NCBI GenBank assembly: GCA_033297075.1
Contig: MU858257.1
Span: 1 to 61,492, forward strand
Length of the DNA stretch: 61,492 nt
Source of the DNA: Rhypophila decipiens
Lineage: Eukaryota; Ascomycota; Sordariomycetes; Sordariales; Naviculisporaceae
Direction of reading: 5' to 3'
The notes beneath the pieces were generated by a model that saw only the letters and a program-made list of their open reading frames with translations, was not told where the DNA came from and did not search any database. Positions 35,101-45,514 of the stretch are shown piece after piece (positions within the stretch are counted from its first letter, which is position 1; every line of letters starts with the position of its first letter). Position numbers and translations under genes: made by a program.

Positions 35101-37140
35101 GGGCTCCAACGGCCACACCCAACATCGTCAATCCGTCCGGCACCCAAACATGCGGTAAACGATGAGCTGTCCAAAGCTTGAATTTGGTCACTCGTGAGTC
35201 CTTTGATCACTCAAGCAGCCGGTCAGACCCAGCCTCACCTCGCTTGGGATTCTTCACCTACACCGGCCCCGGCAGTAGTTGTCTTCTGCCCGACATCGAC
35301 CCTTACGATTACCCGCAGAGAGCATGATCCCAGCAGCTTCGTTGGCAAGTGGCATTGCTGGCCAATGTTGGGAAAGAAGGCCGTTTGCTTTTCCTTTTTG
35401 CTCCTCATTGTCGACATGCAGGAAGTCGATGCAAGTAATTTGTAAACTCATGATGCAAACGCCAAGTATCAAGGGATTCTGTCTCAGATCGCGGGGTACT
35501 ACTGATGATGGCACGATTTGATGTGCTACAAGGCTCTGGGGGAGAAAAAGAGAACAATGCCCAACCGGTAATCTGTAGCGGGTTAGTAAAACTGCCTGGG
35601 TAGCTCACCGACGCTCAAAAGGTAAGCAATGCGAGAGGAAGGGGCTCGTGGTGAGGCGAAATAAAACCCTCACCCATCCATCCTAACCTGGAATCCTTCT
35701 GCGGCATCGAGACGGCCCAGAAGCGCAGCCGGACATTGGTTAGAACGGGATACAGTGATTCCAGACTCGCATGCATCGCTGCAATCGCTATCGGGATCGA
35801 GTCCATGACTCATTACAAATGTTTTGTCGATAGCTGACAAGCTGCATCGAACCGGCTTCCCACAGGTGATCGGGCAAAGCGTCGGAACGGGGCCAGTACT
35901 GGCCGGGCGGCCCACTTCTCCGGGTCGGATCTTGTCGAGCGGCCCCACACCCGGAGCATCGGATCTGGACCGGATTCGAGGATCGTTGCTTCGCCCTCCG
36001 GGGCAATACGGGTTCTTGCAGGAAAGTGCACAGTGCACACGTGCACACCACCTTTTATCAAGAGTTATCGCCAATTCACCAGTCACATCACGGGATGCGG
36101 AACCGGGTTACTTGGCAGCTTGAGCTCAGTAAGGCTCCGGGGAGTATTGCACCGATCTGAAGCCATCAGTGTGCCCGGAACTTGGCCGCCCAGGGACTGT
36201 TTGTCTCGTGCTGCAGTGTTTGCTTATGGTGCAGACTCGCTTGTCAATCATCCGACGCTCTCGGAGTCGAGCATTTATTTCCCTAGCCATAGATTTGCTG
36301 GATCTGACCATTGGTGTAGACGGGGTGTGGCAGTTCCAGCGCTCCTCTTTCTTCGTAAGCATGGTGTGCATTGCTTCCAGTAAAGAGATAGCCATGTTTC
36401 ACCTTTTGAGCTGAATGTCTACACCATGCCAAACACACCTGTGGGAGACGGCACATTTCACGAAAGAATGGTCTCGGCTCGGAGTCTGCGGCTTTCAGCC
36501 TGGTAGCCCTTGCGTGTGTTGGCTCGAAGTTGGCTGATTGACTGCCTCCGACCTGCGTTACTTTGCATGATGCCAGCATGGTTCTCAATCATCGTTTGGC
36601 ATCTTTAGGGTAATATGAGCATAGCTGTGGGAAAGTGTGCTGTTTGGGCACGAGATGCTTCATCTTCAAAGGTGAGTTATCGCAAGGATGTGTCGGATGA
36701 GTCTAAACTGTGCGGGTTCGTTGAGGCTCTCATGTTCAATGTTGCGCTCAGATTGGTAGACTATGCGTACTGAACCAGGCTTAATCATTAATAAGTGATA
36801 CGCTTTCAAGCATTCTGACGGGTCGGATGTCTGGCTGCACAAGCTCATGCAAACTTGACAAGACCCCTCGAAGGAGGCTAAAATTGCAGTGCATCGCTGA
36901 AAGGTGGACGGGCCCGACATCGGACAGAGTGGAAAAACAACGGCTACCCCGTATAAGATAAGCGATGACATAATCGCGCCAAGCCAACAAGCTCCGATAA
37001 GGCCACCTTATCAATCAGCCAGCTGTTACAGTTGGAGCCACGATTGTCATGGTCGCATCTCCAAGTCCATCAGCAGCTTCATTCTACTCAATTGCCAACC
37101 CACCCATACATGTAAAGGCAGAGATGCCACCAGCGGCATC
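32138..37140. other. About 5 kb gene-free region between divergent genes
   Basis: Upstream of both the C2H2 factor (minus) and the Yos9 gene (plus). Open frames are short, overlap on opposite strands and show no domains or paired splice signals. It may contain long leaders, regulatory DNA or non-coding transcripts. I cannot define individual elements. Confidence 0.55.
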
Positions 37141-38892
37141 ATGCGCCGTCTCAATTTGGTTTTCCTAACATCGCTGCAGCTGGTCACGGCTCGCCAGCAC
37201 GCCTTCAGCCCATACGACGACGTGTTGGCGCATCCCCAGGTCCGCACTGCCCCTCCATGTCTTATGGTCCCCGAACAATAGCTAATAACTTCACTCCAGT
37301 TCGAGGTAGTCTTTTCCGACACATACATCCGTGAAGCCGACGCCCTGGCCCTGGTCGACTCCGCCCGTACACCAAATCCGACTTATGCCGCCGACTTTTC
37401 CTCCCAAACAGACCTAACCCGCAACGTGCGCGAGTCCGCCGCCGCCGAAGCCACTACTTTGGAAAATGATGCGAACGGCGGCGAAACAGTCGAAACCGAC
37501 GGCCCTCAAGTGTCGGAGTCCTTCGAGATCATCAGGACGCCTCACCTCCAATACTTATGTTCCGTCCCCGTGATTGCGCCGCCCCCGACGCTGAACCAGA
37601 CCGCGACCGAACTCGCCAAAGCCGAGGAGGCCCGAGAGCTGAGTAGAGCTTCAGCCAAGGGCTGGGAGCTGATGAGCGGGCTGGAGGGGACATGCCTGTA
37701 CTACATGTCTGGATGGTGGAGCTACAGCTTCTGCTACGGAAAGGATAGCAAGGAGATTGTGCAGTTCCACGCCCTTCCGGGGCTCAAGAACGGGTTACCC
37801 GAGCGAGACCCAGAGAGCCACGAATATGTCCTCGGAACTACTAATATTGAGAGGACTACCAGCGTAAGACGGAAACAACAAGCTGCGGCTCAGGCGGGGA
37901 AGGATAATACACCGGCGACCGAAGGAGCTGCCGAAGACGGGTCAAAGGCAGTCTCCCACCCACCAAATACCGATCTCCAGGTGAAAGGTGACCAGCGGTA
38001 TCTCGTGCACAAGTTCGAGCACGGCACCATCTGCGATCTGACAGGTCGCCCCCGCACCATCGAGGTGCAATACCACTGCAGTCCCGGCTCAACTTCGGAC
38101 CGCATAGGCTGGATCAAGGAAGTCACCACATGCACGTACCTGATGGTGGTTCAGACACCCCGGCTTTGCTTGGACGTTGCATTTTTGCCGCCAAAGGAGA
38201 CCCGCGCCCACCCGATCAGCTGTCGCCAGATTGTCTCGTCGGACGAGGAGCTTGACGCATGGCGGGATCGCAAGACGATTGAGGCTGCCGAGTCGATGGC
38301 TATGGCCGAGGCGAAGAAGTCAAGAATTCTCAAGCATCCTACCAGTCTTGGCGCCGAGAGGGTCACCCATATCGGTGGGATCCTCATCGGGGGCCACCGC
38401 ATGCTCGGAGATGGCAGTGAAGATGGGAAACCACCTGCCAGGATCAAGCCCCCAAACCATATCGCTGCCGCGGCTGCTGTGGCCAAGACGGCGCTGAGTC
38501 CGTTGCTCGAGGCAGTCAAGAAAGGTGCCGCCGCTGGAGCGGGTGACAAAAAAGCGGCGGGTGAGGGGACAGATGCCACTGGCACCGGGACCGGGGCTGA
38601 CACTAAGAAAAAGGTGCAGATCCTCACGGTGGATGAACTGGAGCAGGCCGGCTTGGATCCGGAAACGGTTGAGGAGTTCCGGAAGGAGCTCAAGAAGATG
38701 GCTCAGGATAGCGGGCTGTTTATGGTGGAGCATTTCGATCCTGAGGAGGAGGCTGATGAGGGTGATAATGGGCAGAAGAAGGTGAAGAAAGCGGGGGGCA
38801 AGAAAGGGACCAGTGGAAAGGGCGGTAATGGGAATAAACAAGAGGATGAGGAGGAAGGTAGTCGGGAGGTTTTTTTCAAGGAGGAGCTGTAG
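37141..38892 (+). CDS. yos9: ER quality-control lectin Yos9/OS-9
   Basis: Exons 37141-37239 and 37300-38892; the 60-bp intron (CAG|GTCCGC to CCAG) joins AHPQ to FEVVFSD. The product is 563 residues. MRRLNLVFLTSLQLVTARQ is a signal peptide. The MRH (mannose-6-phosphate receptor homology) domain spans about residues 160-335: GLEGTCLYYMSGWWSYSFCY, IVQFH, GTICDLTGRPRTIEVQYHC and GWIKEVTTCTY, with the Q/R/E/Y sugar-binding residues in place. The tail is Lys/Glu/Gly-rich and ends FFKEEL, resembling an HDEL/KDEL retrieval signal. In yeast, Yos9 reads trimmed N-glycans on misfolded proteins and delivers them to the Hrd1 ERAD ligase in the ER lumen; the same role is expected here. Confidence 0.92.
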
Positions 38893-39411
38893 TCTTTATT
38901 CAGTACCTCAGGTACCTTTGTATGTGATATGACTTTTTGGCGTCCCTTTTTCGTTTATGGTATGTAGCTAGCGTGGTTTGGTAAACGAATGAAGCTTTAG
39001 ATGTCTTTTTCTCACTCATATTCCACTGCGCAGTCACTGATGTCTATGCTCAAACGTGTAGAATAAAGTGCAATGTCTGTGATGTACATTGTCCACGCAT
39101 GTCGTATGTCGGTACTATGTATTCAACCCTAAGTCCGAATTCAGGCCCCAATTAGAGCATAATCGTTTGTTCGGAAATCCTATTCGGAAGGTAAAAACTA
39201 TTCTCTATGTAGACGGCACAAAATGTTTGGTACAGCTATACGTAACTACGTTAAGTTACGTTTTTCTTAATTTCTTTAGATTTCTTTCCGAGAACTCTAA
39301 ATTCTGAGTGGAAAGCTTACTACCTAAGGGCTACTAACGATCTTCCCAATTTTTGGACTAATTAAGAGATAATTAAATCGATGTGTAATACTTCTTAGCC
39401 TATTTTTCCTC
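38893..39411. other. AT-rich convergent 3-prime region
   Basis: No gene. The half near 39.2-39.4 kb is markedly AT-rich. Confidence 0.5.
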
Positions 39412-41262
39412 CTAAACATCTTCTAACTCAAAAATAGCCCCAGAAATCGGTTTTCCTTCCAAGTCTTCCGTGTTGCCGAGCACGCCCTTAAAGTTGCGTG
39501 CAACTTTGGCAGATAATCCTGTTTGTTCAGAGATGTCCTCCAGGATGTCACTCATAGGGAGAAGATAGGCCTCCCCTAGCGAAGGACAGGACCCGATGAG
39601 CATGCCTGTGAATTCGCCGTCTCGATTCATCGCCCATGAGCCACATTCCCCAGGGATAATTTGGCTTTCCTTGGCGAGGGACACCACCTGAACTCTTTGA
39701 GGCGGAATACTGAGTTCATCATCGATTGGGATAGGACCAATTATTCCTGTTGAATCTGGTGTGGCGGTCTTGGGACGTGAGGGTGTTTTGATGACAACCT
39801 GGTCTGGAGATGTGAAATCGTCGGGGCTGGCGAAGGATACATTGGAACGAAGGCGGACTTCTGTAAGGCTTTCAAAGATGCGCGCGGGAGCTGTTCCGCG
39901 AAGGGCATAGTCAAGTTTAAGATTGGGCGGTACAAATATTGCCGAAAGGGAGATCTTTGACTGCATATTGGGTCCCTTGGTCGCCTTCTTGCTGTCTTGA
40001 GCCTGCTTATAATGACTTTCAGCAACTCCGGCGGCTATTCCTACCGTGACTGCCCCAGCGGTGAGGCCCAACGACAATCCGAATGTGAATGGGGCTGCGA
40101 CTACCCCCAGAGCAGTGAGTGTAGCCGCTGTAGCGGAAGCTAGAAAGCGGTCGCTCGCGAAGGACGTAGGGTCGGTTGACATTGTTTGGAAACCTGTTGC
40201 CGCAGGCTCTTTATTGGTTGCGGGTTCCGAGGTTGGTGGACTCTCTTCCTCAGTGTCACTGACGTGCTCAGATTCCGAATCCGAATCGAAGAAGTCAATT
40301 TCGAGGCCATCTGGATCATTGGCCCCTTTACTGTTACTGAGAAGCGATTGACTGAAATTGCTAGGAGAAGAAGGCGGTGGTCGAAATACATGCCGGACTG
40401 TCATTTCAAACCGCTGATCGTCAAGTACGATGACACCACCTATAGTCGCCTCTCCTATTCGGGTGTCATGATGGAAGATTGCGACCTGATTGGCGTTGCC
40501 ACTCCCCGACTTCGATATGTATTGCATATCAAATCCGTCAAGATGCTTCATAGCTGCGGTACCAGTACCTGGCAGCTGTTTCATCTGGTCCCTTTCACCG
40601 GGGAATACGCTTCCTTCCTCGAATCGAGATCTCTCATCAGAATCCTCCCCAAAATCCACTCTTCCGTAGAGCTCTGGCTTATCCGGTAGGCCGCAGCAGT
40701 CAAAGTCATCCGGAATCAGAAGGCCGCTCTTGGTGATCAACTTGCCCATCGCCTTTCGAAGCCAAGGCATGCCACATAGAACAGTAGCGTATGGTGTCGC
40801 ATGATCCTTGTCGGGGCCCAAGAGGAAGCACCGAAGGGCGCAAGGGGGGTCCATGATGAGTCCGGGTGGCCTTTTGGAGTAGAGCACCTCTCTTTTGGAT
40901 ACCAGAAGGCTTAAAAGAGACGGCTCCAGGCGCTGCCATCTTTGCTGTGCTTTCCCAATCACCCGCCATCCGATGATCTTTAGTCCATACGACGTAGTTC
41001 GTTCAAATGCCTGAGCACCAAAGGAGTCTGCATAGATGGGGTTGGTCTTGATGAAGCTTTGCTTCAGCGCCTTGGTTGACGAGATGTCAGCATCGTTCCC
41101 CAGTTGAACTGAGGGCGTGGGGCCTGGTGCGGCTGGTACGCTCAGCGAGACAGTGGCTGAACATGCCGCCGACTGCGAATGGGCCTGCTGCTGCTGCTGC
41201 TGCTGCTGCGGGATAGCTGTGCCAAATGCATTTGGACTTGGTACTGTGGTAGTGCTTGACAT
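39412..41262 (-). CDS. Chymotrypsin-like protein with apparent His-Asp-Cys triad
   Basis: Single exon, 616 residues from the ATG at 41262 (MSSTTTVPSP); the open frame upstream starts with TTG. A polyglutamine run lies near residue 20. Late in the protein the elements of a trypsin fold appear: GGVIVLDDQRFEMTVRHVF (His about 291), PNLKLDYALRG (Asp about 451) and PGECGSWAM (nucleophile position Cys about 540 instead of the usual Ser), then LIGSCPSLGEAYLLPMSDIL. The same layout (TVRHV, LDWAL, GDSGSW, AYVIP) occurs in fungal serine-protease-like domains. Between His and Asp sits an acidic linker and a Gly/Ala-rich hydrophobic insert at about 375-415 (ALGVVAAPFTFGLSLGLTAG). No signal peptide is seen, so it is probably intracellular. 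Proteolytic activity is inferred, not shown. Confidence 0.65.
   Translation of the reverse strand: MSSTTTVPSPNAFGTAIPQQQQQQQQAHSQSAACSATVSLSVPAAPGPTPSVQLGNDADISSTKALKQSFIKTNPIYADSFGAQAFERTTSYGLKIIGWRVIGKAQQRWQRLEPSLLSLLVSKREVLYSKRPPGLIMDPPCALRCFLLGPDKDHATPYATVLCGMPWLRKAMGKLITKSGLLIPDDFDCCGLPDKPELYGRVDFGEDSDERSRFEEGSVFPGERDQMKQLPGTGTAAMKHLDGFDMQYISKSGSGNANQVAIFHHDTRIGEATIGGVIVLDDQRFEMTVRHVFRPPPSSPSNFSQSLLSNSKGANDPDGLEIDFFDSDSESEHVSDTEEESPPTSEPATNKEPAATGFQTMSTDPTSFASDRFLASATAATLTALGVVAAPFTFGLSLGLTAGAVTVGIAAGVAESHYKQAQDSKKATKGPNMQSKISLSAIFVPPNLKLDYALRGTAPARIFESLTEVRLRSNVSFASPDDFTSPDQVVIKTPSRPKTATPDSTGIIGPIPIDDELSIPPQRVQVVSLAKESQIIPGECGSWAMNRDGEFTGMLIGSCPSLGEAYLLPMSDILEDISEQTGLSAKVARNFKGVLGNTEDLEGKPISGAIFELEDV
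41189..41212 (-). repeat. CAG microsatellite encoding polyglutamine
   Basis: Eight consecutive glutamine codons near the N-terminus of the protease-like protein, seen as a GCTGCT... run on the plus strand. Confidence 0.75.
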
Positions 41263-42331
41263 GGTATTTCCAATCAACTGTGAAGAGTGGGATTCTCAAG
41301 TGAGGAGGTGAGAACTGAGAAGATGGCAGGAGGTCTGCTTACGGGGTATGTACCTGGAGCTAATGACTCCTAACGCTAGGCTGAAAGAGGAAATTGGATT
41401 TTCAGCCGCAGCAAGAAGCAAAATCTCGGGATTTGCACGGAGAAAATGATGACTCAGCAGGCTTGGCTCGTCGCTCGCCCGATGTTTTGCCGAACAAGAT
41501 CGCGTTCGCGTTCCCGGTCCACCACCGTCTCCGTAACGACCTAAGCAACGGAGGCCGGAAGGTGTCGCCCATTCTACTTCGTTCACACCCATGGATTCCT
41601 CCGGAACACCTCCCGCGCATTCGCGATGGAGGTGCACTTTTGGACGCCAGGATCCCGTCGGGGCTATCGTCCAGGGTGCGAACCCACTACGTCCCTCTCG
41701 GGTTAGTGCTCGCTCATGCCCTCGAAGCACCTGTCCTCCCTTCCCCCCCAACCTCAGAATTCCCTTCCTTTCTTTCTCATCATTCTTCCTAATTCTAACG
41801 CGCTCGTTGAATTTTACTTACTATGACAACACAACACCAATCGCGCTTCTCTGGGGGAGACCAGGAAAGCATCAATAAGCTCCTCCAGGATTACTTGGAC
41901 AGTGCTATAGAGCTCCAAACAGGATTTGGTGGTGCCACCACCAGCAGTAGGAGACAGGATAATCCCCTTAATCCCGCACTGCGATCACCGGGGCGGTTCC
42001 CTGGGCGCCTTCTGTTAGAGTTCAACGCAAGGCGGAAAAGTTAGACAAGGCAACCCAAACTCTGGCCAACGTGGCTGAATTTTGAACACAAGGTTGGAAG
42101 AAGAAAAACTATATTTGGCTGGCCTGGGCACCTACAAATAGTCATGGATTCCCCCGTAGAATTCCTCATAGAACTTAACACAGTAGTCAGACAACAACCA
42201 ATGCAAGGTTCAGTCAAGTTAACCTAGATCCAACACCTTCACCCTCTCTCGGCCGAGGCCTTCGGACAAATATGAGTATCACAACCTTGCCCTCTGAGAT
42301 CCTCATGCCATGACCTCGAAGCCAGAATATA
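41263..42331. other. Intergenic region
   Basis: A plus-strand frame at 41824-42044 (MTTQHQSRFSGGDQESINKL) could be a small gene or first exon but has no recognisable domain or clear splice partner. Nothing else is supported. Confidence 0.4.
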
Positions 42332-42619
42332 TTACCATTGTAAATATCTGGATTGATGCCGAACCCGTTCCCCTTCGCCCATCTGTATACTGTGTTTTCC
42401 TATATTTTCATTAGTGTTTGGCCGTGCATCTTTATTTGGGCTTAACAAACCATAACCTTGTGAAATCCAAGATTTAGCTCTTGAGCTGGGTGGGGTTGTG
42501 ATAGAATTTGCAACCATGATCCATTCAGCCTGCTTCTGAGTGGTTTTGGATGTCGGCTTATCCAATTCAAAGTCGTCAGTCGTGATGCTCACGATGTCGG
42601 CAGCACGGACGACAGGCAT
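42332..42619 (-). CDS. Hypothetical small protein, 95 residues
   Basis: Starts MPVVRAADIVSITTDDFELD, contains KQAEWIMVANSITTPPSSRA and ends RHQSRYLQW. I recognise no domain. A TATATAAG box about 80 bp upstream of this ATG supports it as a gene start. The open frame continues upstream to 42823 but that part crosses the TATA box and would be untranslated. Confidence 0.35.
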   Translation of the reverse strand: MPVVRAADIVSITTDDFELDKPTSKTTQKQAEWIMVANSITTPPSSRAKSWISQGYGLLSPNKDARPNTNENIGKHSIQMGEGERVRHQSRYLQW

Positions 42620-42698
42620 GTTGTTGACCGTGATGCGTTCCCAAGAAAAATAAATGAAGGAGAATACACAAAGCACAATTGTAGAGCACGTTCTCAGG

Positions 42699-42706
42699 CT
42701 TATATA
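42699..42706 (-). promoter_or_regulatory. Candidate TATA box
   Basis: TATATAAG on the minus strand, about 80 bp upstream of the ATG at 42619. Confidence 0.4.
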
Positions 42707-43371
42707 GATGTATGCAGGCGGAGTTGGAGAATGGCGAGCAGCCTCCCTTGTCAAAGAATGGAAATTCAACGTTGGGCATGTTTCGGTCCTCCTTATCTTA
42801 TCAGATAGCTCATTGTGTTGCATCTACGTGAGCAACCTTGTGACCACCTGATTCCTGTTGGATATTTGCGGTTGGTGTTCTCGATGTGACTAACTATATA
42901 CAGAAATCACCGAGCTAGGCCAGATTTGGCCTAATTTTCAATACTTCCTCGGGCAACCAACTTGCGAAAGAAACCGACCAATCAGACTTCGTCTCCCCGA
43001 CCCCTTCAACACTATCACTAACATCACCGCCGTCACATCTCTCAAAAACCGTGGCCTCTCTTTTGGTGCGGTTCAGCCTCCTCCATGACTTTGTCCAAGT
43101 CAATTACTGTCTCGTCCTCTTTCTTTATATTACTGGTGTGAGAGGTGAATCATAGATAAGATCTCTACGGAGCTAAGCTATGATGTACCGAAGAGGGAAG
43201 AGTGCAGGCCATTTATATGGCCTAGCGGCAGTGCTGCACCTACCGCTGCCTGGTGGGGTACAAAGGCTTCCCCCTGCCTTTGTGGCCCAGGCAACACTCA
43301 GGCAACAACTGGTTGATCTGTTTGTGGCCTGTCCGTATCTTGTACTTCGCTTAACTTTTAAGAGAACTTAC

Positions 43372-43479
43372 TGGCGACGGTGGGGGAGCTGGCGGCAGAG
43401 GGGGAGTAGGCTTGGGGGGTTGCGGCAAATTCGACTTCGTGCCTGAACTCCCGTTTGTACCGGTTCCGTTGCTATCCAT
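43372..43479 (-). CDS. Possible first exon of a small Pro-rich protein
   Basis: MDSNGTGTNGSSGTKSNLPQ followed by a polyproline stretch, ending exactly at a strong donor (CCA|GTAAGT). A plausible continuation further down (DETVIDLDKVMEEAE near 43.1 kb) is in the wrong phase for the only good acceptor I see. The rest of the gene is therefore undefined. Confidence 0.25.
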
Positions 43480-43877
43480 CGTCACTAATTGTTTAGAGAG
43501 TTGATGATGATGGAGTTCGTGCGATGAGCGCCAGACTCGCAGTGTTGAACCTGCGTTTGAGCCTCGAGTGTCCGAAGTCGTTGCGGCTCGGTCGTGAGGG
43601 ACAGGGCCGTCGGCTAGGTAGGGTTGTGGGCTGCGATGTATTCTTAGGTGAGAAAAAGAGACTATGAAAGGAAGTGTTGAGTAGGCCGGTGATACTCGGG
43701 GCATGTCAGTCCCCTGTTTTGAGAAAGCCAGAACACTGGTCGCCGTCTCGGGAGTCCTCTTACATGAAAATCAATATATTGTAGTAGGTAGAGGAAGATA
43801 GTGTATCTTTCGACGTTCAGAGCACCACTTGCAAAACTCTCAGTCTTGGATATCGACTGCTTTGGTACACTCCCGGC

Positions 43878-44786
43878 ATGAGGCGGTATTTCATATCTTC
43901 TTGCACGGGAAAATTCCAAATCCATGATTGGTTTAACCATGAGGAGGTAATGCTCTCCTCCCATTTCCTTTTTCGTGACCAGTCGACTAATGCCTGCGTC
44001 CAGAGCGCCGAGAAGGTTAACATCCCCCTCCAAAAAGACGACAAATGGATCACCGAGCACATGTCCCTCCACCGCACCAAAGCGGACGTAACCCTCGATC
44101 CCAGCGATATAAAATGTCCAGGCTACAAGAATGCCAACACCGCATGGTGGGATGGCTCGCAAATCTACGGATCAAGCGAGGCCATGACCAAGGTTCTGCG
44201 CGGTAACGACCCCGATGGCAAGTTGGTCCTGGACGAGCACAAGATGGGCACATTCCTGCCCCGTGACAACGACGGGAATCCCCTCACTGGGTTCAATAGT
44301 AACTGGTGGATTGGCATGGAGATTTTGCACGCCCTCTTTGCCCTGGAGCATAATGCCATTTGTGATGCTCTGAGGAAGGAATATCCTGATTGGAGCGGGT
44401 ATGTCTTTCCTCGTTACATGCCTTTCGAGCCTTGTTACTAACCGTATATTTGATGGTAAAGGGACAAAATCTTCGACACTGCACGCATGGTGAACTGCGC
44501 TCTGATGGCCAAAATCCATACCACAGAATGGACGCCCGCCGTTCTAGTACACCCGGCATTGAAAATAGGAATGTCTGCTAACTGGTGGGGCATTGTCGGA
44601 CCAACCTTGACCAAAGCCTTTGGTCGGCTTTTTAACAACCGGTCTGAGATCATCTCGGGTATTCCCGGCAGTGGTGCCGAGCAAGACGGTGTCCCTTTCT
44701 CCTTGACCGAAGAGTTCGTCTCTGTGTATAGGATGCACAGCCTTATGCCAGACAACATTGCTTTCTTCTCGGCCATTGGTGATATC
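43878..44786 (+). pseudogene. Animal-type haem peroxidase fragment
   Basis: Coding similarity begins abruptly at KFQIHDWFNHE and ends at YRMHSLMPDNIAFFSAIGD. Introns at 43947-44003 (57 bp) and 44399-44461 (63 bp) have good signals and keep the frame. Recognisable blocks are TAWWDGSQIYG (Ca-binding region of the fold), SNWWIGMEILHALFALEHNA, MAKIHTTEWTPAVL (which contains the proximal histidine region) and IPGSGAEQDGVPFSLTEEF. The family includes Ppo-type fatty-acid dioxygenases and related bacterial peroxidases, normally 500 residues or more. Here only about 270 remain; the N-terminal third and the C-terminal helices are missing or scrambled. I read it as a relic, not an expressed enzyme. Confidence 0.7.
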
Positions 44787-45514
44787 TCAGAGCATTGGTG
44801 ATAGTGTTGGTCAGCCTTAGAACCTTCCTTGCTACCGGCAAAGCGACCCGGGAGCACAGAGTGAACCCCAGAGTTATGCCAAAGTCTCCGACGACAAACT
44901 GAACTTGACCTTGTGCTGGTACAAAGGAGTCGAAACTTCGGTTCAACAGTTCCCTCGTGGTCATTTCCGCCACTTGCAGCTGTCCATGGTAAATAAGCAA
45001 TTTGATGTACCTGTCTAAAGATGACTCAGCCCTGTCCGCGACTCAATAAATGCCCATTCGATGTAAAAGAAGATTTTTTTTTTAAAAAAAAGGCCTACAA
45101 TCGCTCAGGGAACCTCTTGGCTACAGTTATCCCAGGCGGGAAAGTCGCGAGCAATGGCCATTATCAGGTAATACAGGTTGGCCATTTACTGGAATACTGT
45201 CTTGTTTTCAAGGAGTGGGTTTGTAGGGAATGGTGGATGTGGGCTGCTACGAGAAAACTCCCGCCGATTTTCCCTTGCCCGAGTGAGTATCCTGAGATGC
45301 TTTCTCTGACTTATGTAGACTTCACAATTTTGACGTGCTGCTGTCGGCCCTGATGCGGTCCCGTCACCCGCCCCCTTCCCTTTTCCCATATCAGTCAACT
45401 TGGAATCCTCCTCCAGTTGTTTCCTTATAAGCTCGCGCAGCCCTGTCTTGCTCCTCCTCGGTCTCCTTCTCCTTTTTCTTTTGTTCTTTTTTATGCAACT
45501 GTTAGCGACTGTGA
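44787..45514. other. Non-coding or decayed sequence downstream of the peroxidase fragment
   Basis: Contains short conserved-looking peptides (FRHLQL..., CPFDVKEDFFF) interrupted by stops, perhaps the eroded 3-prime end of the peroxidase gene. No intact gene. Confidence 0.35.
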
